Shown here piece by piece: positions 1-10,149 of a stretch of DNA of 64,000 nt; position 1 is the first letter of the stretch; each line of letters starts with the position of its first letter. The DNA comes from Istiophorus platypterus. Taxonomy: Eukaryota; Chordata; Actinopteri; Istiophoriformes; Istiophoridae. Below the pieces are notes generated by a model. The model made no database searches. It worked only from the letters and a program-made list of their open reading frames with translations, and was not told the origin of the DNA. The position numbers and the translations under genes were made by a program. The DNA lies in NCBI GenBank assembly GCA_016859345.1, contig CM029126.1, forward strand, positions 3,342,501 through 3,406,500, written 5' to 3'.

Positions 1-704
1 CGGAGGAACGCAAAATCCACAATGCCGAGCGTGTGCTATCTCAGCAGCCTTACCCCGGCTACTCACAGAAGGTGATGGAGGTAACCTCTCTGGATGAGCT
101 CCTGAAGCACATCCACGAGGCAAGCGGCAGCAAGAACTCCCAGTTAATGAGCCCGTCGGGTCTGATGGCCAGTGGTGGCGGAGGCCAGCTAGCTTTCACC
201 AACCGCATCCAACCTCAGATCCCCGAGACGGAGTCAGCTCCCTACTACAGCTCGTCAACTTTACCCCGAGACAGCCTCACCCGACGCATGGATGTTCCTC
301 CTGACATCCCCCCACACCACCAGTCCACCTTGGAGAGGAGGCACTCCTCCCAGAGGCACTCACTGATTGCTGCAGCCACCAAGATGCCCACCGGAGGTGG
401 AGTAGGAGGGGGAGGAGGAATGCTCCCCCGTCAGCACAGCTTCAGCCAACGAAACGGAGGGCCCCACCAGCCGCCCCCCCTACTGGCACGGATGAACTCG
501 ACGGGCAGCGCCTGCGAGGTTCACTACCCCCTCATCCCCAGTGGGTACCTGGCACGCCAGCAGAGCTACAACGGAGAGCAGGAAGCCCTACACAGGGGCG
601 CCATCGTCCGCCGGGCCTCCTCTCTCAAACCTGACGTCCCTCCCAAGCCCCTGTTCATACCCGCCACGTCCCCGGTCAACGAACAGGGGAAGTTCAACTA
701 CTGA
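1..704 (+). CDS. Class 6 semaphorin, C-terminal coding exon (partial; 5' part outside window)
   Basis: The frame is open from base 3 to the TGA at 702-704, giving 233 residues that continue from an exon lying to the left. There is no splice acceptor or true start inside the window; the GTG at 33 is an internal valine codon. Semaphorin-6 proteins are transmembrane axon-guidance ligands and receptors that work with plexin-A. Their sema, PSI and transmembrane parts would lie upstream; what is seen here is only the long cytoplasmic tail. Supporting features are a Ser/Pro/Gly-rich disordered sequence, LPRQHSFS- and ARQQSY-type motifs, and the near-terminal block RRASSLKPDVPPKPLF, which matches the conserved SLKPDVPPKP signature at the end of vertebrate SEMA6A/6D-type tails. 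RRAS is also a possible basophilic-kinase site. The tail ends GKFNY. Family assignment is firm. The paralog (6B, 6D or 6A) is unresolved; I lean to 6B only because of the nearby cortexin. Confidence 0.88.
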   Translation, partial: EERKIHNAERVLSQQPYPGYSQKVMEVTSLDELLKHIHEASGSKNSQLMSPSGLMASGGGGQLAFTNRIQPQIPETESAPYYSSSTLPRDSLTRRMDVPPDIPPHHQSTLERRHSSQRHSLIAAATKMPTGGGVGGGGGMLPRQHSFSQRNGGPHQPPPLLARMNSTGSACEVHYPLIPSGYLARQQSYNGEQEALHRGAIVRRASSLKPDVPPKPLFIPATSPVNEQGKFNY

Positions 705-1057
705 GGTTCTCACCTGGACTAGGGAGGGAGCTTCCCTCATTGTCTCTTCTTAAAGGACCTTCCCCATTGGAGAAACGCAGTGGGTTCGAGGCTGCAGACC
801 CTCACAAGAAAACACAATCAATTATGTGACAGCCAATGTCACTGTGGACGAAAGCCTCAACCAAACTTGTTCTTTTTTTTTTTTTTCCCCCCTTTTTGTC
901 CAGCGAATATCTTTGTACCATATTGGTATTGCTCAGCTACTTGCTTATTATAGAACCGCTGACTTGGGTGACGTGACGCCACCTCCTTATATTAGGCTGC
1001 CGATGTCCTCAGTGTGGATTTACAATGCAACTTAGTTTTTGGACGCGTTGATGTTGG

Positions 1058-1063
1058 AATAAA
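1058..1063 (+). terminator. Poly(A) signal AATAAA, proximal
   Basis: Canonical AATAAA lies 354 bp after the semaphorin stop codon, followed by a TTTAACACAT stretch. It would give a short 3' UTR isoform. Confidence 0.4.
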
Positions 1064-1807
1064 CTTTAACACATCAGTCATCTTGAACATTTAAAAGCCG
1101 GAGAACTCATGCGATGCTTAGATTCAGGCTGTTGCTTAACCTTTTCTGATGTAGTGTTGGTAACAAGTCCCCAACCCCCACCCCCCCCGAATGTGTTTAT
1201 ATTATGCATGTGTGTGTATATATATGTGTGTTTATATCCACACCGTATATGTATACATATACAGATGCAGTATATGTAACCTGTGGTGAAAAGTCAGCAA
1301 ATTCCCCTGAAAGTAGTTATGTCTTTGCCTTACTATACTCTTTCCTCTTTGGGCATATCAAAAGTCCCCCCCCCCAAGAAATACTGCGCCATAGGGACAC
1401 CAGATCATGCACTTCTTCAACACAACCCCATTGTCAGTCGGCTAAAGACAATGAACCAAAATTCGCTCATGTTGACAAGAGAGAGGAAACACTTCAAAAA
1501 GCAGCTATACTCTTCTTTTTTTCTCTCTTTTCTTTCCCGGCCCCAACAGATGTCAGGTCAGAGGTGACACAGTCGGATCAATTTAAGTTCCTCAAGAATG
1601 TCTCTATAAGATCGGTGCTCCACGAATTCCAATGGGGTCTGACTTCCTCCGAAACGGACAACGAATATGCTCTTGAGACATTTTTTTGGACCCAAAGAGG
1701 ACGAGACTGCCACGCCACGCCGCCCGGCACCACAAGAATGAACGTAAAAAACGCATCAGAGCAGACTGCAGTTACTATAATTATTAACTTTGTGGCTATT
1801 GGTTGTA

Positions 1808-1813
1808 AATAAA
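1808..1813 (+). terminator. Poly(A) signal AATAAA, middle
   Basis: The context TTGTAAATAAAGGAATAA is a strong hexamer context, followed about 30 bp later by GT-rich sequence (TGTATGTGTTAATGTGTG) typical of a downstream cleavage element. Confidence 0.5.
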
Positions 1814-3614
1814 GGAATAATTACTAGCCAAATTTTAACTGTATGTGTTAATGTGTGCCTTATTTAATAACAGTGTGTGACCTGGGGGTAGGGGTTAATG
1901 CAAGGGGCTCAGACGGCTACTATGCCACCGTATATTGTAGGTGTGTCATTTTCTATTGTCGTCAGTATGTGTCCTACAGTATCTATTGTATATTTGAAGA
2001 GTTTCATTCCAGAATGAGATATTTGTCACTTAAGAAGATTGCCACCTGCTCTGAGAAAACTGGGAACTGTGAATATGATTGTAACACTCACTATTTGATC
2101 ATATTTTATATCTTGAGTATATGGATCTTTTTTTTATTATTATTTTAACAAAGGAACACTATACAAAATATCTTTTTCTTCTTCTTCTTTATAGATGGAT
2201 ACAGCATTTTGGAATGAAACTCTTCATTTTGCTTTTTTTTTATTTTTAATTTTTATTTTTTTCAGCATCCCAGAAGTGTGAGCCTGCAGATTTTATTTTT
2301 CTTTTTTTTCGGGGAGTGGGGGGGGGGGCTGCTGGGTAATGGACCCACAGCCCAAGACTGCAGACATTTGGTTTGAATGCCTCCATATTTTCTCACTTTC
2401 CACTGGGTGTCAAATTCCCGTCAAGGCGCCATTGTTGACCTTTTTTTTTACCTTTGCAACAGCATTAGTATCTCTTTGGGTTTTGTTTTGTTTTTTTGGG
2501 GGGGTTTTTTACGAGCAGTTCATATTTCCTCTGAAGTCATGACCTATGGACATGTAGGCACTGTAGAAGTCCCCTTTCACTGATGGGTGAAGCAAACGTG
2601 CGGCGTTTTGCTCCAGTCTGGATATTTTAGAGGAAGTGATCAAGAAAAATAATTTGTCAAACTATACTTTTGTTTGAAAAAAATAAGAATAAACGCAGGA
2701 AGAGGCTTGAGGCAGGAAGAGGCTTGAGGCCAGACTACAGTTGTTACTGCTGTAGATATTGACTCACTGGACCGGAGATAACAAAAATCTGAACTCTGAT
2801 CCAACAGCCTGAGGTCGTCTCTGTGGTCGATGATTGGGAAGCGATCGTCGGATCTCAGGTAGCCGCGCTGCCGAACATCCCCCGAGGGATGATGGCTTTG
2901 ACGATGACGATGATGATGATGACGCCGCCAGACCCTCCGAGGCCCCCGCCGTCGCTCTTTTTCAGCGGAGCCACTTTGGCCATGGTTGACTGGCGCCACA
3001 ATCGATTCCTGTGAAAACAGCGCTATGCTGTTTACCGCGTCTGAACAAGGAGCTCGGCGGCTGAAATTTTTCCAGGACCCGTTTGACCCGATGTAAACTT
3101 TTACCGTTGATGCTCTTGAATGAAAAAAAAAAATGTGGCCGACTATGAGGTTCGTTGTGAGGAGGGAAAAAAGAAAAAAAAAATAGATTTGGATATTAAC
3201 TGGCTGCAGAGCATTAAATAGCCTTTCAAACAACAAATATAAAACACCCACCCTAAGGTCATGCCGTAATGTTTGAGAAGAGGAATTGTGTCAGCTACTG
3301 TGTTTGACGAGTGAGGTTGGATATATATTTTTTTGGTTGGGGGGGGTTGGGTTTTTGTTGTTTTTTAAAAAAATCTGCCGGTGACAGATTGTATGAGAGC
3401 TGTCGCGGTTGCACCTTCGGAAGCTCTATCAGTATTTGATTTGGTGTAAATACATTGTATCTGGGCGGGGTCTCATTGATTCAGTATTATGTTTTTGGAT
3501 TTTTGTTTTTTTTTGCTTTGTTTTTGTTTTTTTTGTCTGATTTTCAGGCTACGCCTCTTGAATTACTATGAATTTTGGTCTCACAGAATACCATTGTATG
3601 TCTCTTATACTAGG

Positions 3615-3620
3615 AATAAA
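3615..3620 (+). terminator. Poly(A) signal AATAAA, distal
   Basis: AATAAA in TAGGAATAAACTGAAAA, followed within about 30 bp by GTCTCACTGGTGAATGTTTG. This is the most downstream plausible transcript end for the semaphorin gene. Beyond it the UTR-like composition fades. Confidence 0.5.
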
Positions 3621-3649
3621 CTGAAAATATGACACGAGCGTCTCACTGG

Positions 3650-5265
3650 TGAATGTTTGAAAACAAGAAAGAACATGACGACTGTTTTAGTGGAATTTTC
3701 AATATAACGGCCCCCACACAACCGCTGCCATTGACACCGGGGGGTCAAACCTGACAGTGTAGTTAGTGCTGTTGGATTGCTTCACCCCTGCCGAGGACGC
3801 TGTCTGTCCTGAAAACACGGCGACACACCGGTACCGAGCTCGGCAACTGGCCAAGCGCCGAGTGATTTGTTCTTTGGTGCAGATCCAGGAAATGTTTTAA
3901 AACTTTTTTTTTTTTTTTTTTTTGGAGGCGTTCTCCAGGTTTTTGGGTAAATGCATTGCTTTTCTGTTCCCTTAGGGGATGTTGCATTTAAAAAAAAAAA
4001 AATACTATCAATTAAATCTGTGCATTAAGTACAAAAAAGATCCAAGTGGGAGGAGAAGAAAAAAAGCCCACTTCCCTTCCATTGCAGCTGCAGTCTCTGC
4101 TGCCAACGTGTTCATTGTTTTAATACACAGGGTGCAGCAGTGAGCCCATTACGACTTGGCACGGCAGCGTGAGACAGAGGAGACGACTCACTCCGAAACA
4201 TACAAAAAAAGGTGTGTTTATGCTCTGCACGCTGAATTCTAACCAACTGTTTTTCCTCTTAAAGGCCATTTACCAAAATGTCAAACTGCTCCTTTAACAT
4301 CTGCACCCCCACCTGTTTTGATGCTTTTCTTTTCAATTTGTGCACAAAATCTAATCTAAACACCAGGTTATTGGAAAATAATTAGAAAATAGCAAAAGTT
4401 AATAGGTTTGGCTGCGGTAATAGAAGTTGGCGTGTTGGGGGGGCAGATGGAAACGCTTTATTTGAACATCTTGACTTCATCTTAACTTCTCTTCTTCTGC
4501 AAGAAAAGTTTCCATGTTGTTGCATAGCTTTTTTTTCTGTTACTGAAATATTCTAAACACCGGTCCATAAATTTTGGACCAACAAGTTTCCTGGAGAATA
4601 TTGGATTTGGGCTCGAATGATAGATTATACAATGTTCAATCAGTACACTTCAAATGAAAATAATTAAAAGTAATTGCAAATTATGGCTTGGTTTAGTTTG
4701 GTTAATCCTGTTATTATTAAGTTTCCAATAAAAACGAACGAAGGACAAATATTTACTCGAGTTTCAAAGAATTTTGTCCATGTTTTTCTAGTTATTTCCC
4801 AGAGAACACAGTCCTTTCCAGGAAATAATCGGAAGTTGCTGGGAAATATTGTGCCTGGGTGAGAAAGCGCCACCATGGGGTACAGGGCGTCAGCAGCCTC
4901 GGGGAAGGCTTCAGACTCTCTGGGATGCTTTTCACTACAGGGTGTTTCTTTAATCTCGTTCTCCCTCGGTACGACCTGCAGCGACCAGCGCGGCACGGCA
5001 CGGCGCATGGTATATATAACAACGCTGCACGGTCCACTGATGGGTTCCTCACCAGCTGTTATGCGAGCAATGATAAACAGCCCCCCCCCCCCCCCCCCCG
5101 CAGAAGCTGTTTCTGCAGGTTTCACATCTTCTGATGGATCTCGTGGTTCAGTGTCATCGTTCTAGCTACTGGACCAATCTGACTAAAACCAGCAGAAGTA
5201 CGTATATCGTCTCTAGATGGTTTCGTGAACACGAACAATGAGTTCTGTGGTCTTTAGTGCCCCCC
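3650..5265. other. Intergenic, no gene seen
   Basis: No coding frame here has convincing composition. The region holds homopolymer runs (T at 3904-3923, A at 3990-4001, C at 5082-5099). The overlapping frames between 4664 and 5165 cross the poly-C run in several registers and show no family resemblance. Confidence 0.5.
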
Positions 5266-5465
5266 CCATGGTCTTCAGAGCTGGATCCAGCAGAACGCCT
5301 TTGGGATGTGGTTGAACAGGAGATTGGCAGGAAGAATGTACAGCTTTCAAATCTGCAGAACACGGACCAGAACCTCAGAGGAACGTTTCCAACATCTTGC
5401 TGTTCTGGGAGCAAAGGGAGAATGTAACCAGTATCTGTAGGATGTTCCTAATAAAGTGCTCAGAG
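5266..5465 (+). mobile_element. Degenerate Tc1/mariner-like transposase C-terminal remnant
   Basis: The stretch from GAGCTGGATCCAGC through a GGGATGTGGTTGAACAGGAG block to CCTAATAAAGTGCTCAGAGG has the order of landmarks at the 3' end of fish Tc1-like transposases: an LWDVVE-type motif, a Gln-rich LQ segment, an IS-E-FQ-type segment, an AK-G motif, then a terminal CCTAATAAAGTG-type inverted-repeat edge. The frame is broken, so it is a dead fossil. I recognise it by motif order, not by alignment. Confidence 0.6.
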
Positions 5466-6900
5466 GGGGTTATTTTTTCTTTTTTTTTCCTGCCTTCATG
5501 TTTAAAATTGTCGCTGAAACATACATGTTTCACTCTGTTTCCCGTTGAGCTGCCCCTGTGGTTCCTCCGGTGCGGATCCAGAGCCCCATCGGTCAGGGGG
5601 TTTCCAAACGTAAAGGCCATCCAGCGGTGACCCAAAATGGAGCCGTCGGAGCGGCGTCGCATCGTTGGGACGTCCCGTGGTCCGAGGGTGGGCGCTTCAC
5701 CGCCCAACGTGTATCCAGATCAGCCCTGTTTCAGCGCTGGGGGCAGAAATGATCTTTCCCTCTTAATGTGTACAGTGATAGGACGGTGATGGGTGAGGGG
5801 ATTTGACCTTTTAGCCAAAACAGTTCTCCTAATGAGGTGGTATCGATTAGTTTATGCAATTATCCTCCCCACAGTCTATTAGATAATCATGTCTGTGTGT
5901 GTGGGTGCGTGTGTCTGTCTGTTCCCAGGCTTTTTGTCTCAGGGAGGGGGGGGGTTAGTGTTTGTTGCAGTTGGAGATTGAAGCCGGGCTGGATAATGGA
6001 CTGTGATTAGCTCCGGCATAATTATTGGATTCCAACAAAAACGCCAGTCGATGGCCCGCGATCCCACGGAGGTCGGGGGCTCTTTCCCGAAGCCCATTCC
6101 GCACGTTCTCTATTTTCGGCGGCTGCTGCTGCTGATGATGAACGAGCGCCGATAGAGACAGGCCTCCGCTGGAGTCATTACTCGCCCCTCGTCAATGGGC
6201 CTGCACGAGGAAATTGTGTTGCAGAATTTCCACTTGTGGATGTGTGTTTGGGTGGGAGGTAATGGGACGGATTATTACACATAATAATGATATAGAAGCA
6301 AACTCCACATTTACTTATAATGCACATTATGTTCAACATGTTCTATTCATCAGCGAGGACGGTTTGATAAATTCAATGAGGTTTAAAAACTTTCTGAAAG
6401 CTTTCCATCTGTATCAGTCACTGGTTCCTGTGAAACCACTGCTCAGCCTCTAGGGAGCGCAGCAGACTAGACGCCAGTGCAACTTCCTCTTTGCTAATAT
6501 TGAATCCTTGAAAACAAACTGTCCCCCCACATTATGACGTTAAACGTCGAAAGTTGTACAGTGTTTTGTTTCGCTTTGTCTGTGATGGAGGGGGTCGGAT
6601 TGGTTGGGAAAAAAAGAAAGAAAAAACTTAGTTCAGTTTGTCCTGTACTTGCAATGTTTTCTCCTCATCACAATGGTGTGATGTCCTCAGGTAAAAATTT
6701 TGGTTTCACCACTGTAAAGATCAAACTAATACATGTTATATCCATTTAAGGGTTGAACATTAATGAGTAATATGGTGAACAATGCTAGTAATGTGCTAAC
6801 AGCTAGGCTAGTCAACAGACTGAGATGGTAGCAAAGAAGAAAAATTTCTTGAAAGTTCAGTAAGTGTGTTCGGCCGGCAAGATTAGGTCAATATATAGAC
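5466..6900. other. Intergenic; includes a homeodomain-motif-rich block at about 5780-6200
   Basis: No gene seen. Between about 5830 and 6060 there are several TAAT/ATTA cores (CTAATGAGG, CGATTAGTTTATGCAAT, ATAATTATTGGATT) in non-repetitive sequence next to GC-rich DNA. This resembles developmental conserved non-coding elements, but conservation cannot be tested here. Confidence 0.35.
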
Positions 6901-6995
6901 GTATGTATGTGTGTATGTATATATATATGTGTGTGTGTGTATATATGTGTGTGTGTGTGTGTGCGTGTGTATGTGTGTGTACGTATATGTATATA
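6901..6995. repeat. Compound microsatellite (TATG)n/(TG)n
   Basis: Imperfect alternation of GTAT, TA and TG units. The 1079-residue frame starting at 6911 begins inside this tract and is an artefact. Confidence 0.9.
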
Positions 6996-7165
6996 AATTC
7001 CCTGCGTTAACAGTGTTCAGACTAAACTCAAAGGGGAAGCAGCACAAATGCACACAAAGTCAGTGCAGAGGAGCAAGTGGACACACACACACACCGATTG
7101 GCTCTTTGGCGAGTTTCAACGCTGAAGCTTCACGTCTCCACCTCAGGAACATTAGAAGAAAAAAG

Positions 7166-10148
7166 CGGAACCGGAGGAAGAACCGGAAGAAGAACCGGAG
7201 GAAGAACCGGTGGAAGAACCAGAGGACGAAACGGTGGAAGAACCGATGGAAGAAACGGAGGACGAACCGGAGGACGAACCGGAGGACGAACCGGAGGACG
7301 AACCGGAGGAGGAACCGGAGGAAGAACCGGTGGAAGAAACGGTGGAAGAACCGGAGGAAGAAACAGAGGAAGAAACGGTGGAGGAACCGGTGGAAGAAAT
7401 GGTGGAAGAAATGGTGGAAGAATCGGAGGAAGAACCAGAGGACGAAACGGTGGAGGAACCGGAGGAAGAACGGGTGGAAGAAATGGTGGAAGAAATGGTG
7501 GAAGAAATGGTGGAAGAAATGGTGGAAGAAATGGTGGAAGAAATGGTGGAAGAATCGGAGGAAGAACCAGAGGACTAAACGGTGGAAGAACCGGAGGAAG
7601 AAACAGAGGAAGAAACGGTGGAGGAACCGGAGGAAGAAACAGAGGAAGAAACGGTGGAGGAACCGGAGGAAGAAACAGAGGACGAAACGGTGGAGGAACC
7701 GGAGGAAGAACCGGTGGAAGAAATGGTGGAAGAAATGGTGGAAGAAATGGTGGAAGAAATGGTGGAAGAAATGGTGGAAGAAATGGTGGAAGAAATGGTG
7801 GAAGAAATGGTGGAAGAAATGGTGGAAGAAATGGTGGAAGAAATGGTGGAAGAAATGGTGGAAGAAATGGTGGAAGAAATGGTGGAAGAAATGGTGGAAG
7901 AAATGGTGGAAGAAATGGTGGAAGAAATGGTGGAAGAAATGGTGGAAGAAATGGTGGAAGAAATGGTGGAAGAAATGGTGGAAGAAATGGTGGAAGAAAT
8001 GGTGGAAGAAATGGTGGAAGAAATGGTGGAAGAAATGGTGGAAGAAATGGTGGAAGAAATGGTGGAAGAAATGGTGGAAGAAATGGTGGAAGAAATGGTG
8101 GAAGAAATGGTGGAAGAAATGGTGGAAGAAATGGTGGAAGAAATGGTGGAAGAAATGGTGGAAGAAATGGTGGAAGAAATGGTGGAAGAAATGGTGGAAG
8201 AAATGGTGGAAGAAATGGTGGAAGAAATGGTGGAAGAAATGGTGGAAGAAATGGTGGAAGAAATGGTGGAAGAAATGGTGGAAGAAATGGTGGAAGAAAT
8301 GGTGGAAGAAATGGTGGAAGAAATGGTGGAAGAAATGGTGGAAGAAATGGTGGAAGAAATGGTGGAAGAAATGGTGGAAGAAATGGTGGAAGAAATGGTG
8401 GAAGAAATGGTGGAAGAAATGGTGGAAGAAATGGTGGAAGAAATGGTGGAAGAAATGGTGGAAGAAATGGTGGAAGAAATGGTGGAAGAAATGGTGGAAG
8501 AAATGGTGGAAGAAATGGTGGAAGAAATGGTGGAAGAAATGGTGGAAGAAATGGTGGAAGAAATGGTGGAAGAAATGGTGGAAGAAATGGTGGAAGAAAT
8601 GGTGGAAGAAATGGTGGAAGAAATGGTGGAAGAAATGGTGGAAGAAATGGTGGAAGAAATGGTGGAAGAAATGGTGGAAGAAATGGTGGAAGAAATGGTG
8701 GAAGAAATGGTGGAAGAAATGGTGGAAGAAATGGTGGAAGAAATGGTGGAAGAAATGGTGGAAGAAATGGTGGAAGAAATGGTGGAAGAAATGGTGGAAG
8801 AAATGGTGGAAGAAATGGTGGAAGAAATGGTGGAAGAAATGGTGGAAGAAATGGTGGAAGAAATGGTGGAAGAAATGGTGGAAGAAATGGTGGAAGAAAT
8901 GGTGGAAGAAATGGTGGAAGAAATGGTGGAAGAAATGGTGGAAGAAATGGTGGAAGAAATGGTGGAAGAAATGGTGGAAGAAATGGTGGAAGAAATGGTG
9001 GAAGAAATGGTGGAAGAAATGGTGGAAGAAATGGTGGAAGAAATGGTGGAAGAAATGGTGGAAGAAATGGTGGAAGAAATGGTGGAAGAAATGGTGGAAG
9101 AAATGGTGGAAGAAATGGTGGAAGAAATGGTGGAAGAAATGGTGGAAGAAATGGTGGAAGAAATGGTGGAAGAAATGGTGGAAGAAATGGTGGAAGAAAT
9201 GGTGGAAGAAATGGTGGAAGAAATGGTGGAAGAAATGGTGGAAGAAATGGTGGAAGAAATGGTGGAAGAAATGGTGGAAGAAATGGTGGAAGAAATGGTG
9301 GAAGAAATGGTGGAAGAAATGGTGGAAGAAATGGTGGAAGAAATGGTGGAAGAAATGGTGGAAGAAATGGTGGAAGAAATGGTGGAAGAAATGGTGGAAG
9401 AAATGGTGGAAGAAATGGTGGAAGAAATGGTGGAAGAAATGGTGGAAGAAATGGTGGAAGAAATGGTGGAAGAAATGGTGGAAGAAATGGTGGAAGAAAT
9501 GGTGGAAGAAATGGTGGAAGAAATGGTGGAAGAAATGGTGGAAGAAATGGTGGAAGAATCGGAGGAAGAACCAGAGGACTAAACGGTGGAGGAACCGGAG
9601 GAAGAAACAGAGGAAGAAACGGTGGAGGAACCGGTGGAAGAAATGGTGGAAGAAATGGTGGAAGAAATGGTGGAAGAAATGGTGGAAGAAATGGTGGAAG
9701 AAATGGTGGAAGAAATGGTGGAAGAAATGGTGGAAGAAATGGTGGAAGAAATGGTGGAAGAAATGGTGGAAGAAATGGTGGAAGAAATGGTGGAAGAAAT
9801 GGTGGAAGAAATGGTGGAAGAAATGGTGGAAGAAATGGTGGAAGAAATGGTGGAAGAAATGGTGGAAGAAATGGTGGAAGAAATGGTGGAAGAAATGGTG
9901 GAAGAAATGGTGGAAGAAATGGTGGAAGAAATGGTGGAAGAAATGGTGGAAGAAATGGTGGAAGAAATGGTGGAAGAAATGGTGGAAGAAATGGTGGAAG
10001 AAATGGTGGAAGAAATGGTGGAAGAAATGGTGGAAGAAATGGTGGAAGAAATGGTGGAAGAAATGGTGGAAGAAATGGTGGAAGAAATGGTGGAAGAATC
10101 GGAGGAAGAACCAGAGGACTAAACGGTGGAGGAACCGGTGGAAGAAAT
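7166..10148. repeat. Large 12-bp minisatellite array, unit GGTGGAAGAAAT
   Basis: About 2.98 kb of tandem 12-mers. The left edge (7166-7712) is variant-rich, with GGAGGAAGAACC, GACGAACCGGAG and similar units. The interior is strikingly uniform: by arithmetic about 153 consecutive identical units between 7713 and 9548, and about 38 between 9633 and 10088. A variant cassette containing TCGGAGGAAGAACCAGAGGA recurs at 7423, 7555, 9559 and 10099. The spacings are 132, 2004 and 540 bp, all exact multiples of 12. Because the unit is a multiple of three and holds few stops, frames on both strands stay open, encoding VEEM, KKWW, GGRN, FFHH or FLPP tandem peptides. Codon periodicity is therefore trivial and I do not call a gene. 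Confidence 0.97.
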
Positions 10149-10149
10149 G

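Larger units (their letters stand above)
705..3640 (+). other. 3' UTR of the semaphorin gene (inferred extent)
   Basis: AT-rich sequence with poly-T and poly-A runs follows the stop codon and has no convincing coding frame. Poly(A) signals occur at 1058-1063, 1808-1813 and 3615-3620. Long, alternatively polyadenylated 3' UTRs are usual for neural guidance genes. The last signal sits in a stretch that reads like a transcript end, so I place the distal end near 3640. Open frames such as 1204-1812 and the minus-strand frame at 2640-3251 fall inside this UTR and look like chance. A small tandem duplication of about 17 bp occurs at 2695-2728. Confidence 0.6.

Noticed and set aside
33..35. GTG as the start of a 223-aa protein
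   Set aside because: The frame is open to base 3 and the protein is plainly the C-terminal tail of a semaphorin. This codon is an internal valine.
1204..1812. 202-aa + frame
   Set aside because: It lies within the semaphorin 3' UTR, begins in TG/TA repeats, and has no domain resemblance.
2640..3251. 203-aa minus frame
   Set aside because: Antisense to the UTR. Its His/Ser-rich part comes from a GATGATGATG run.
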